DNA of 64,000 nucleotides from Curtobacterium pusillum (GTDB lineage: Bacteria > Actinomycetota > Actinomycetes > Actinomycetales > Microbacteriaceae): assembly GCA_002025645.1 (NCBI GenBank), contig CP018783.1, positions 1,984,001-2,048,000 of the forward strand, given 5' to 3'. Shown one piece after another: positions 46,511 to 54,580 of the stretch. Below the pieces are notes generated by a model. It saw only the letters and a program-made list of their open reading frames with translations. It ran no database searches and had not been told where the DNA came from. Both the position numbers and the translations under genes were made by a program. The number at the start of each line of letters is the position of its first letter. Positions within the stretch are counted from its first letter, which is position 1.

Positions 46511-46592
46511 GCGCGGCCCAGGCGTACGGCCGCGCACCGTGTCAGGTGTCGCTTCCCGATGGTGACCCATCCAACGCCAGTCGCGACCTGAC
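46511..46592 (-). promoter_or_regulatory. ZTP (pfl) riboswitch upstream of glyA-folD
   Basis: On the minus strand GTCAGGTCGCGACTGGCG opens the motif, followed by the stem GATGGGTCACCATC, then GGGAAGCGACACCTGAC and finally the conserved GTACGCCTGGGCCGCGC. These are the hallmark blocks of the pfl/ZTP aptamer (GACUGGCG, GGGNAGCGAC, CGCCUGGGC). GTCAGGT pairs with ACCTGAC, and GCGCGGCC with GGCCGCGC. A TACGAT -10 box lies at 46594-46599. ZTP riboswitches are known upstream of folD, glyA and purH. Confidence 0.85.
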
Positions 46593-46631
46593 GATCGTAC
46601 CGAGCGAGCCGGTTCGTGTCACCCTGGGTGC

Positions 46632-46931
46632 ATGACCCTGCTGACGTCCGACGTCGACGAGCGCACCGACGCCCGCACGAGCGTGCGCCCGGACTCGCCC
46701 TGGGTCGCCGTGGTGTGGGACGACCCGGTGAACCTGATGTCGTACGTGACCTACGTCTTCCAGCAGTACTTCGGGTTCCCGCGGGCGAAGGCCGAGCGGT
46801 TGATGCGGCAGGTGAACGACGAGGGCCGGGCCATCGTGGCGACCGGCCCGCGCGAGGCGATGGAGGCACACGTCGAAGCGATGCACGGCTACGGCCTGCA
46901 GGCGTCGGTGGACAAGGCCCCCACCACGTGA
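46632..46931 (+). CDS. clpS: ATP-dependent Clp protease adaptor ClpS
   Basis: 99 aa. Core motif [20 protein letters not shown] and [15 protein letters not shown], then [16 protein letters not shown]. ClpS delivers N-degron substrates to ClpAP/ClpCP. Divergent from glyA and coupled to the DUF2017 gene by GTGA, the usual actinobacterial arrangement. Confidence 0.94.
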   Translation: MTLLTSDVDERTDARTSVRPDSPWVAVVWDDPVNLMSYVTYVFQQYFGFPRAKAERLMRQVNDEGRAIVATGPREAMEAHVEAMHGYGLQASVDKAPTT

Positions 46932-47404
46932 TCCCGTTCGTCCGCCGGGCCGACGGCGTGCACCTCGGCATGTCCTCCGGCGAGCGCTCCGTCCTCACGT
47001 CGCTGACCGAGCAGCTGCAGCAGGTGCTCGGCGGGGACCTCTCGTCGGACCCAGTCGCGGCGCGGATGTTCCCGGACGCCTACCCGGACGACGTCGACGC
47101 GAGTGCGGAGTTCCGGCGCTGGACCGAGGCGGACCTGGTCGCGCAGAAGACGACGAACGCCTCGACGGTGCACGCGTGGTTGACCGGCGTCCGCGAGGGC
47201 GCGTTCGAGCCCGGGGACGAGCAGGCCTGGCTGCGCTGCTTGACGGACCTGCGGCTGACGATCGCGGACCGGCTCGGCATCGTGGACTCCGCCTCCGAGG
47301 AGCACTCGTACGAGGCGGACGCGGGCGTCGGCCTGCGGGACGTCTACGACTGGCTCGGGTACGTGCAGGAGCACCTGGTCGAGACACTGAGCGCACCGCG
47401 CTGA
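46928..47404 (+). CDS. DUF2017 family protein
   Basis: 158 aa from GTG at 46928. [20 protein letters not shown] at the N-terminus and [18 protein letters not shown], then [12 protein letters not shown], mark the family, which is nearly always next to clpS in Actinobacteria. All-helical; function unknown, probably linked to Clp proteolysis by context. Confidence 0.85.
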   Translation: MIPFVRRADGVHLGMSSGERSVLTSLTEQLQQVLGGDLSSDPVAARMFPDAYPDDVDASAEFRRWTEADLVAQKTTNASTVHAWLTGVREGAFEPGDEQAWLRCLTDLRLTIADRLGIVDSASEEHSYEADAGVGLRDVYDWLGYVQEHLVETLSAPR

Positions 47405-47430
47405 CGGCGCTGTCGCGCTGACGCGCCAAC

Positions 47431-47445
47431 GGACTGGAGGCACGG
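47431..47445. repeat. copy of the CTGGAGGC dispersed motif
   Basis: GGACTGGAGGCACGG between the convergent DUF2017 and DUF1345 genes, followed by CTCGCCTCCG which can pair with it in part. Confidence 0.55.
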
Positions 47446-47510
47446 CTCGCCTCCGCCCCGTCCGGAGCGTCGTGCGCCCGCTCGCCGTCGCGGACCGTCC
47501 GGAGGGACAC

Positions 47511-48200
47511 TCACCCGGCGTTCGCGATCAGGAGGGACGCGAACACCGCGATGATCGCCGTCGAGTACGCGAACGCGACGACCGAGTGCACCGTCGCGAG
47601 GCTGCGCGCCGGGCGTTTGCGGAGCTGGACGTCCGATGAGGAGAACGTCGTCGACATCTGGACCGCGAGGTACACGAAGTCGCGGAACGCCCGGTCCTCG
47701 GTACCGGGGAACTCGATGCCGTCGTCGTTCGCCCACGACCGCATGTACTCGACCGAGAAGACGGCGACCATGAGGATCCACGTGCCGATGACGCCGAGCA
47801 CGCAGATCGCGACGAGCCAGAGACTGTCCCGGGCGTCGTTCGCAGCCAGGACCACGACCGAGACGACCCCGGCGGTGACCACGAGGGTCGCCCAGGACTT
47901 GGGTCCGGCGAGGAGAAGTGTCCGCACCGCCCGACTCCGTTCCTCGGTGCGCGTGAGGAGGACTCGCAGGCGGTATCCCCGGTCGTGCCGGAACGCGAAC
48001 GACGACAGCACGAGGAACACCGGGCCGTAGACGCCGAAGAGCAGCGCGGTCACCGCGCTCGAGGCGAGGTCGGCGGTATCGGACCCCGCCGTGACGATCC
48101 GGACCACGACGATGGCCGTGAACGAGACGACGACGGCGACCACGCTGGCGACAGTGTGGCGAACCACCTCCCGCTGGAGCCAGCCGGAGAGACGTGACAT
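47511..48200 (-). CDS. DUF1345 family membrane protein
   Basis: 229 aa with about five membrane helices, including VASVVAVVVSFTAIVVVRIV and SVVAFAYSTAIIAVFASLLI, and the family segment FRDFVYLAVQMSTTFSSSDV. ATG at 48200 follows a TACGGT box and is probably leaderless. Function unknown. Divergent from marR. Confidence 0.78.
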   Translation of the reverse strand: MSRLSGWLQREVVRHTVASVVAVVVSFTAIVVVRIVTAGSDTADLASSAVTALLFGVYGPVFLVLSSFAFRHDRGYRLRVLLTRTEERSRAVRTLLLAGPKSWATLVVTAGVVSVVVLAANDARDSLWLVAICVLGVIGTWILMVAVFSVEYMRSWANDDGIEFPGTEDRAFRDFVYLAVQMSTTFSSSDVQLRKRPARSLATVHSVVAFAYSTAIIAVFASLLIANAG

Positions 48201-48286
48201 GCACTCACCGTAAACACGAGGGACACTGCTGTCCGCGGGATTCGCAACATCAGAAGCCTGCCTTGCAAGTTCGCCTGCCGAAGTAG

Positions 48287-48299
48287 TACCGTGACGGTA
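48287..48299. promoter_or_regulatory. candidate MarR operator overlapping the marR start
   Basis: TACCGTGACGGTA is a perfect 13-bp palindrome covering the region between a TAGTAC -10-like box and the marR ATG, as expected for autorepression. Confidence 0.55.
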
Positions 48300-48724
48300 T
48301 GGAATCACGCGCGTCGGACGAGCTCGCCGGTGAGCTGCTCACGCTCTACGGCAAGATCCGGCGCACGACGCTCGTCGGCAAGGTCGACGACGTCACCGCA
48401 TCGCAGTCGGCAGCCCTCGGCCGTCTGATCCGCGACGGCGCGACGACGACCGCCGAGCTCGCCCGTGCCGAGGGCGTCCGCCCGCAGTCGATGGGGGCGA
48501 CCGTCCAGGCCCTCGTCGACCTCGGCCTGGTGACCCGCGACCCCGACCCAGAGGACGGCCGCCGCACCATCGTCAGCGCGACCGACGCCGGCCGCACCGC
48601 CCGCGAGGACTCGCACCGCTCCCGCACCCGCCTGCTCGCCGAACGGCTGGCAGCACTCGACCCCGACGACCGCGCCACCGTCGCGCGCTCGATCGCCATC
48701 CTCGGCCCCGTCGTCGAACCCTGA
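48299..48724 (+). CDS. MarR-family transcriptional regulator
   Basis: 141 aa. Winged helix with TTAELARAEGVRPQSMGATV, QALVDLGLVTRDPDPEDGRR and TIVSATDAGR. MarR proteins sense small toxic molecules and commonly repress an adjacent exporter, here the MFS gene that starts within a few bases of its stop. The ATG at 48299 lies in an operator-like palindrome. Confidence 0.88.
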   Translation: MESRASDELAGELLTLYGKIRRTTLVGKVDDVTASQSAALGRLIRDGATTTAELARAEGVRPQSMGATVQALVDLGLVTRDPDPEDGRRTIVSATDAGRTAREDSHRSRTRLLAERLAALDPDDRATVARSIAILGPVVEP

Positions 48725-48728
48725 AGGA

Positions 48729-50150
48729 CTGACCGCCACGTCCACCGCAACCGCCTCCACACCCGTCACCCCGGCGACCGACCCGAAGGGCAGCGGCTTC
48801 GGCCCGAAGCTCCTCGTCCCCGTCCTCGTCGGCCCGCTGCTCAACCCGATCAACACCACGATGGTGTCGGTCGCCCTCACCCCGATCTCCCGTGACCTCG
48901 GGATCGGTTCGGCGCAGGCGATCTGGCTCGTCGCGGCCCTCTACCTGGCCAGTGCGATCGCGCAGCCGACGATGGGGAAGCTCGCCGACCGGTTCGGGCC
49001 GAAGAAGGTCTTCCTGACGGGGCTCGTCATCGTCGGCGTCGCGGGCGTCGTGCCCGAGGTCCTGACCGGCTTCGGCGGCGCGGTGTTCGCTCGCGTGCTC
49101 ATCGGCATCGGGACGTCGGCGGCGTACCCGGCGGCGCTCACGACCCTGCGCCAGCACTCCACCCGGATCGGGAAGCCGACCCCGTCGCTCGTGCTCGGTG
49201 CGCTGTCGATCACGTCGCTCGTGTCCGCCGCCGCGGGGCCACCGCTCGGCGGCGCACTCATCGCGGCCTTCGGGTGGCACGCGATCTTCCTCGTCAACGT
49301 GCCCCTCGCGGTCTTCGGCATCATCGTGTCGGCGCTCTGGTTGCCGTCCGACAAGCTCCGCCCGCGGAACGACGAGGACCTGCCCGTCCTCACCGCGCTC
49401 GACCCGTTCGGCATGCTGCTCATGACCGGGTTCGTCTCGGCGCTGCTCGTGTTCCTGCTCGACGTCTCGGCCGGCCTCTGGTGGCTGCTGGGCGTGGCGA
49501 TCGTCCTGCTCGTGGCACTCGTCCTGTGGGAGCTGCGCGCCGTGAAGCCCTTCGTGGACGTCCGGCTGCTCGTCCGCAACGGCGCGCTCTCGCGCACCTA
49601 CGTGCGGCTGTTCCTGACGTACCTGATGGCCTACACGATGACCTACGGGTTCTCGCAGTGGGTGCAGGACGTCGCCGGCTACCCGAGTGACGTCGCTGGG
49701 TACATGCAGTTGCCCGCCGCGGTCGTCGCCGGCGTGGCGTCGTTCCTCGTCGCCCGGAAGACCGCGGTGCGCGGGCCGCTGATCGTAGCCGCGGTCGTGC
49801 CGATCGTCGGCGGCGCACTGCTGCTGTTCCTCGGCGTCGGGTCGCCGTGGTGGTTGCTCGTGCTCGCGCCGGCACTGTTCGGCGTCCCGCAGGCACTGGC
49901 GTCCGTGTCGAACCAGGCCGCCCTGTACCGGGTCGTGCCGGCCGAGTACATCGGCACCGCCGCCGGGCTCTCCCGCACGAGCGTCTACATCGGCGCGATC
50001 GCGGCGTCCTCGCTCATCGGCGGGGTGTTCGGCCAGGCCCCGACCACGCCGGACCTGCACGTGCTCGCGTGGGTGATCGTCGGCGTCGCGGTCCTCGTCA
50101 GCGTCCTGACGATCGCCGACCGCGCGCTCTCCAAGCCGCTCCCCCGCTGA
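48729..50150 (+). CDS. MFS drug/metabolite exporter (DHA2-like)
   Basis: About 473 aa if translation begins at CTG 48729. The first helix (LLVPVLVGPLLNPINTTM) lies upstream of the first ATG (48861), so the ATG cannot be the true start; no ATG, GTG or TTG is in frame after the marR stop. Family motifs include GKLADRFGPKKVFLTGL (motif A) and SLVSAAAGPPLGGALI (motif C), and the protein has the ~14 helices expected of DHA2 exporters. It is coupled to marR and probably repressed by it. Confidence 0.82.
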   Translation: MTATSTATASTPVTPATDPKGSGFGPKLLVPVLVGPLLNPINTTMVSVALTPISRDLGIGSAQAIWLVAALYLASAIAQPTMGKLADRFGPKKVFLTGLVIVGVAGVVPEVLTGFGGAVFARVLIGIGTSAAYPAALTTLRQHSTRIGKPTPSLVLGALSITSLVSAAAGPPLGGALIAAFGWHAIFLVNVPLAVFGIIVSALWLPSDKLRPRNDEDLPVLTALDPFGMLLMTGFVSALLVFLLDVSAGLWWLLGVAIVLLVALVLWELRAVKPFVDVRLLVRNGALSRTYVRLFLTYLMAYTMTYGFSQWVQDVAGYPSDVAGYMQLPAAVVAGVASFLVARKTAVRGPLIVAAVVPIVGGALLLFLGVGSPWWLLVLAPALFGVPQALASVSNQAALYRVVPAEYIGTAAGLSRTSVYIGAIAASSLIGGVFGQAPTTPDLHVLAWVIVGVAVLVSVLTIADRALSKPLPR

Positions 50151-50174
50151 CGCGACCCGACCGACGGGGCCGCA

Positions 50175-50189
50175 CCGTGCCTCCAGGCC
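50175..50189. repeat. copy of the CTGGAGGC dispersed motif
   Basis: CCGTGCCTCCAGGCC between the MFS gene and purU, in the reverse orientation. Confidence 0.55.
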
Positions 50190-50222
50190 GGGCGGAGCCC
50201 CCGATCCCGGTACCCTGAACCG

Positions 50223-51092
50223 GTGACCGACCCGACCGAGCAGACCGCCACGCACTGGACCCTCACCCTGGTCTGCGACGACCAGCCCGGGATCGTGCAC
50301 GCCGTCTCCGGAGCGGTCGTCGCCGCGAACGGCAACATCACCGAGTCGCAGCAGTTCTCGAGCGTCGACACGAACACGTTCTTCATGCGCCTGCAGGTCA
50401 TGGCCCCGGTCGACCGCGCCACGTTCGAGGCAGCACTCGCCCCCGTCGCCGAGCGCTACGACGCCCGCGTCCAGCTCGACGTCGTCGGCCGGCCGATGCG
50501 CACGCTCGTCCTCGTGTCGAAGGCGGGCCACTGCCTCAACGACCTGCTCTACCGGCAGCGCGGCGGACAGCTCCCGATCGAGGTCCCGCTGGTGCTGTCG
50601 AACCACGCGGACCTCGCCGAGCTGGCGTCGTTCTACTCGGTGCCGTTCGAGCACCGCCCGGTGACGGACGCCGTGAGCAAGACGGAGATGGAGCGCCGGA
50701 TCCTGCAGGCCGTCGAGGAGCACGACATCGAACTCGTCGTCCTCGCGCGGTACATGCAGATCCTGTCGCCCGAGCTCTGCGCGGCGCTCGAGGGCCGTGC
50801 GGTGAACATCCACCACTCGTTCCTCCCGGGCTTCAAGGGCGCGAACCCGTACCGGCAGGCGCATGCCCGGGGTGTGAAGCTCATCGGTGCGACGGCGCAC
50901 TTCGTGACGAGCGACCTCGACGAGGGCCCGATCATCGAGCAGAACGTCGTCCGGGTCGACCACACGAAGGACCCCACCGAGCTCGTGTCGATCGGGCAGG
51001 ACGAGGAGTCCCGCACCCTCACCCAGGCGGTGCGCTGGATCGCGGAGGACCGGGTCCTCCTCGACGGCGCCCGCACGATCATCTTCAAGTAG
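50223..51092 (+). CDS. purU: formyltetrahydrofolate deformylase
   Basis: 289 aa from GTG at 50223. An N-terminal ACT domain (LVCDDQPGIVHAVSGAVV, about 15-95) precedes a formyltransferase-fold domain with VLARYMQILSPELC and NIHHSFLPGFKGANPYRQA, then GATAHFVTSDLDEGPII (catalytic Asp). It releases formate from 10-formyl-THF, balancing the one-carbon pool fed by glyA-folD. Confidence 0.94.
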   Translation: MTDPTEQTATHWTLTLVCDDQPGIVHAVSGAVVAANGNITESQQFSSVDTNTFFMRLQVMAPVDRATFEAALAPVAERYDARVQLDVVGRPMRTLVLVSKAGHCLNDLLYRQRGGQLPIEVPLVLSNHADLAELASFYSVPFEHRPVTDAVSKTEMERRILQAVEEHDIELVVLARYMQILSPELCAALEGRAVNIHHSFLPGFKGANPYRQAHARGVKLIGATAHFVTSDLDEGPIIEQNVVRVDHTKDPTELVSIGQDEESRTLTQAVRWIAEDRVLLDGARTIIFK

Positions 51093-51100
51093 GTCCACGC

Positions 51101-51499
51101 ATGTCAGCACCGCAGTCCCCGGTCGACTGGGGAGACACCCCGGACCCGCACGCGATCCGTCGTCGCCGGGTCGATGCCTGGGGTGTGCTCCGCATCGTGG
51201 TCTGTGCCTTCGGGCTGCTCTCGCTGGCGATGTGGGGCTACTTCGCGTGGCCGTTCCCGATGCCCGCGATCCTGTTCATGATCGGTGCGCCGGTGTTCGC
51301 GGCCGTGGTCTGGTACTTCTTCCGCTCGCCGGCGTCGCCGATCCAGACGGACGTGGTGGGCAAGACGATCGTCGAGGTCGCGTTGGTCATCGCCGCCGGC
51401 GGCTGCTGGATCTCGATCGGGCACCCGGTGGTCGGGTTGGTCTTCATCGTGGTCGCCGCCCTGTCGGGCGTGGTGCAGTTCCGGAAGGAGACGCGGTGA
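51101..51499 (+). CDS. YrdB-like (DUF2568) membrane protein
   Basis: 132 aa with four hydrophobic helices (LRIVVCAFGLLSLAMWGYFA, MPAILFMIGAPVFAAVVWYF, TIVEVALVIAAGGCW, HPVVGLVFIVVAALSGVVQF). Pattern fits DUF2568; role unknown. Follows purU by 8 bp and overlaps nagA (GTGA). Confidence 0.72.
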   Translation: MSAPQSPVDWGDTPDPHAIRRRRVDAWGVLRIVVCAFGLLSLAMWGYFAWPFPMPAILFMIGAPVFAAVVWYFFRSPASPIQTDVVGKTIVEVALVIAAGGCWISIGHPVVGLVFIVVAALSGVVQFRKETR

Positions 51500-52677
51500 G
51501 CGGCGGTACGTCGGTTCCGTCGGTCGGCCTGGAGGCGCGGCGCACCCTGGTCCGGTCGGCCCGCGTCGTCGACGCGGCCGGCTCCACCGCAGACGGCTGG
51601 GTCCTCGTCGTCGGTGACACGATCCACGCGGTCGGCGCCGGTCCCGAGGCGCCTGCGGCGTCCTCGGTCGACGACGTCGTCGACCTCGGCGACGCCGTCC
51701 TGACCCCGGGCTTCATCGACCTGCACGGGCACGGCGGTGCGGGCGCCGCGTACGAGGACGAGTCCTTCGCGTCCGCCCTCGCGGTGCACCGGGCACACGG
51801 CACGACCCGGTCGGTGCTGTCCCTCGTCGCGAACCCGGTCCCGACGCTCGCTTCGTCGCTCGAGCGGGTCCGTGCGGTGATGGCCGACGACCCGCTCGTG
51901 CTCGGCGTGCACCTCGAGGGGCCGTTCCTCTCCCCGCACAACAAGGGCGCCCACAACGAGTCGTTCCTGATCGACCCGTCGTCGTCCGCCGTCTCCGCGC
52001 TGCTGGAGGCCGGCGACGGCGTCATCCGCCAGGTCACCATCGCCCCGGAACTCCCCGGCGCCGTGTCCGCGACGGAGCAGTTCGTCGCGGCCGACCTGGC
52101 CGTCGCCGTGGGCCACACGGTCGGCACGTACGACCAGGCGCGTGCCGCGTTCGACGCCGGCGCGACCCTGCTCACCCACGCGTTCAACGCCATGCCGGGC
52201 ATCCACCACCGCGCCCCGGGGCCGATCGCCGCCGCCGTGGCCGACGACCGGGTGACGCTCGAACTCATCCTCGACGGCGTGCACGTGCACCCGTCCGTGG
52301 CCTCGGTGCTGCTCCGTGCCGCTCCGGGCCGCGTCGCCCTCATCACCGACGCCATGGGCGCTGCCGGTGCCGCCGACGGTTCCTACACGCTCGGGTCGCT
52401 CGCCGTGACCGTGACGGACGGGGTCGCGCACGTCGCCGGGACCGACACGATCGCCGGCTCGACGCTGACGCAGGACGTGGCACTGCGGAACGCGGTCACG
52501 CGCGCGGGGCTGACGCTGCCCGAGGCCGTGGCGGCGCTGACGAGCGTGCCGGCTGCGGCGCTGGGGCTCGGCGACCGGCTGGGGCGGATCGCGCCGGGGT
52601 TCGCCGCGGACCTCGTGGCGCTGTCGCCGTCGCTCGAGGTGCAGCGGGTCTGGGGTGCCGGGCGACCGCTCGGCTGA
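51496..52677 (+). CDS. nagA: N-acetylglucosamine-6-phosphate deacetylase
   Basis: 393 aa amidohydrolase. Metal site: PGFIDLHGHGGAGAAYED (HxH), HLEGPFLSPHNKGAHNES, AVGHTVGTYDQA, THAFNAMPGIHHRAPG and LITDAMGAAGA (catalytic Asp). It deacetylates GlcNAc-6-P for use by NagB. The GTG at 51496 overlaps the upstream stop. Codons for GLEARR near residue 12 come from a copy of the intergenic CTGGAGGC motif (51526-51540), so the first ~15 residues may be recent additions. Confidence 0.92.
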   Translation: MSGGTSVPSVGLEARRTLVRSARVVDAAGSTADGWVLVVGDTIHAVGAGPEAPAASSVDDVVDLGDAVLTPGFIDLHGHGGAGAAYEDESFASALAVHRAHGTTRSVLSLVANPVPTLASSLERVRAVMADDPLVLGVHLEGPFLSPHNKGAHNESFLIDPSSSAVSALLEAGDGVIRQVTIAPELPGAVSATEQFVAADLAVAVGHTVGTYDQARAAFDAGATLLTHAFNAMPGIHHRAPGPIAAAVADDRVTLELILDGVHVHPSVASVLLRAAPGRVALITDAMGAAGAADGSYTLGSLAVTVTDGVAHVAGTDTIAGSTLTQDVALRNAVTRAGLTLPEAVAALTSVPAAALGLGDRLGRIAPGFAADLVALSPSLEVQRVWGAGRPLG

Positions 52678-52682
52678 TCGGC

Positions 52683-52808
52683 GTGGACGAAGCCCAGCAG
52701 GACCGGCGACGACGACGGTTGGTGATCGGGATGACCGTGCTCACCATCACGCTGTGGACGGTCGCCGTCGTGGTGCGCCATGCACGGGCGCAGGGCCGCG
52801 GCTCGTGA
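52683..52808 (+). CDS. 41-aa single-pass membrane peptide
   Basis: GTG at 52683, TGA at 52806-52808: MDEAQQDRRRRRLVIGMTVL then TITLWTVAVVVRHARAQGRGS. A basic N-terminus and one membrane helix. It sits 5 bp after nagA and overlaps the hydrolase start (GTGA), a coupling that supports real translation. Confidence 0.6.
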   Translation: MDEAQQDRRRRRLVIGMTVLTITLWTVAVVVRHARAQGRGS

Positions 52809-53713
52809 CCGCACTGCGGCCGGGTGCGCCGTCGAGCGCCGACCCGGCACGGGCACGCGTCCTCGAGCTCCTCGGCCTGCCGTCCCCGGAATCGCTCCGT
52901 CCGACCGCGGTCCGCGTCGAACCACTCGGACGCGACGGATCCGTCACGTGCTCACGCGTCGAGCTCGACACGGCGGACGGTAACACCATCCCGTGTCTGC
53001 TCCTCTCGCCGCACGGTCGCCATCGTGCCGACGTGATCGCCGTCCACCAGCACGCGGGCGACTTCGCCACCGGCAAGAGCGAGCCCGCCGGACGAGCAGG
53101 AGACCCGACTCTCGCCTACGGTGCGACGCTCGCGGCCGCCGGGGCCCGCGTGATCGTGCCCGACCTGCTCGGGTTCGAGGACCGCCGACGTGCCTGGACC
53201 GACGACCCAGCTGCCGACGAACGACTCGACGCACTGTTCCGCGTCGCGAACGGGAGCAGCCTGCAGTCGAAGCACACGTCCGACATCGCCACGGTGACCT
53301 CCTGGATGACCGAGACGAACCCGACCGGGGCCGGGCCCGGCATCATCGGGCACTCCCTCGGCGGTCAGGTCGCGCTGTTCGCGCTCGCCGTCGACCCCCG
53401 CTTGACGTCGGGCGTCGTGAGCTGCGGGCTGGGCACGCTGGCGTCTTTCGAGGCAGCTCGCATCCGGCACAACCCGGCCTGGTTCGTCCCGGGCCTGGCC
53501 GCAGCCGGAGACGTCGGCCTGGTCGCCTCCGCGGTCGACAAGCCGGTCCTCGTCGCATCCGGGAGGGACGACGCACTGTTCCCGCTCGACGGCGTGCAGC
53601 ACGTCCTCGACGCCTTCCGACCGGACGTCGTGACGGCCGAGGTGTTCCCCGGCGGGCACGTGATGCCACCGCACGTCACCGCAGCAGCCGTCCGGCACCT
53701 CGTGCCCGCCTGA
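52805..53713 (+). CDS. alpha/beta-hydrolase (dienelactone-hydrolase-like)
   Basis: 302 aa. Nucleophile elbow GIIGHSLGGQVALFAL, Asp in LVASGRDDALFPLDG and His in FPGGHVMPPH form the triad. Upstream ADVIAVHQHAGDFATGKSE supplies the oxyanion region. Substrate unknown. Start GTG 52805 overlaps the small peptide gene. Confidence 0.82.
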   Translation: MTALRPGAPSSADPARARVLELLGLPSPESLRPTAVRVEPLGRDGSVTCSRVELDTADGNTIPCLLLSPHGRHRADVIAVHQHAGDFATGKSEPAGRAGDPTLAYGATLAAAGARVIVPDLLGFEDRRRAWTDDPAADERLDALFRVANGSSLQSKHTSDIATVTSWMTETNPTGAGPGIIGHSLGGQVALFALAVDPRLTSGVVSCGLGTLASFEAARIRHNPAWFVPGLAAAGDVGLVASAVDKPVLVASGRDDALFPLDGVQHVLDAFRPDVVTAEVFPGGHVMPPHVTAAAVRHLVPA

Positions 53714-53863
53714 ACGATCGGCACGAAAGCCGGCCTCCAAGCGGCAGCACTGCGACTGGCTGCGACTCGATGAGGCACCAACGACTCGATCGAGCCACGG
53801 ATGACGCTATCGAGTTCCTCACGCGGCTCGGTCGTCGAACCAGCGCCTGCTTGGATGGAAGCC

Positions 53864-54523
53864 ATGCAGCACGGGGACCAGCAGGCGTCGGGTGGGCGAC
53901 TCCACCCACCGCGGTGGATCGTGCTCGTGATGGCCGAGTACGGCGTCGGAGACTCGCCGCTCTGGTTCCGCGGCTCCTCCGACGACGTCGGTCTCGTCGA
54001 TGCCGCTGCCCTCAGCCTGAGTGCTGCGCTCCGCGACGACCTTGCAGCATGGAACGACGTGTTCGACGGCCTCGGTGAGCCGTTGTTCGAGTGGCCCTCG
54101 GCCGCTGTCCGGGACGCGCATCGGGTCGACGCGTTCACTCTCGCGAGCCGGGTGCAGCTCGAACTCGGCAACACCGCTCACGTGTGGTGCGGTGCCGGCG
54201 ACGGGATTGACACCTTCCCGACCGCGCACGCTGCCGTGGTGGCCCCTGCCGATCGTCCAGGCACCGAGGTCGAGTCCTGGAGCGGCGGCAGCCGCGCCAC
54301 GGTGACGTCCGCGCGCGCGGCGGGGATTCGCGAGGGCGCCGCGCGCGCAATCGTCGGGTGGCGGGCACTGACCGAGCGGGCTGGCGGTCCGTTCGGCGAC
54401 GCGGAGACCCGCGCACTGGGGCTCCGCACGGCGGCGCGCATGCAGGCCGACCTCGGCGTCCGGACGCAGGTCGTCTCATTCGCGGGAGCGAGCGGACCGT
54501 ACACGCTCGCCGACCTCGACTGA
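53864..54523 (+). CDS. hypothetical protein, about 219 aa
   Basis: Starts considered are ATG at 53855, 53864 and 53930; 53864 (MQHGDQQASGG) has GGAAG close upstream. PRWIVLVMAEYGVGDSPLWF near the N-terminus and VSFAGASGPYTLADLD at the end are the most distinctive parts. Soluble, no recognised domain, core-like codon use. Confidence 0.6.
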   Translation: MQHGDQQASGGRLHPPRWIVLVMAEYGVGDSPLWFRGSSDDVGLVDAAALSLSAALRDDLAAWNDVFDGLGEPLFEWPSAAVRDAHRVDAFTLASRVQLELGNTAHVWCGAGDGIDTFPTAHAAVVAPADRPGTEVESWSGGSRATVTSARAAGIREGAARAIVGWRALTERAGGPFGDAETRALGLRTAARMQADLGVRTQVVSFAGASGPYTLADLD

Positions 54524-54580
54524 GGCCCGGATCGCTCCGGGTGCCGCGACGATCGCACCGGCCGCTGCGATGATGGCCCC

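Noticed and set aside
48861-50150. ATG at 48861 as the MFS start
   Set aside because: It would remove the first membrane helix, whose coding sequence continues in frame upstream.
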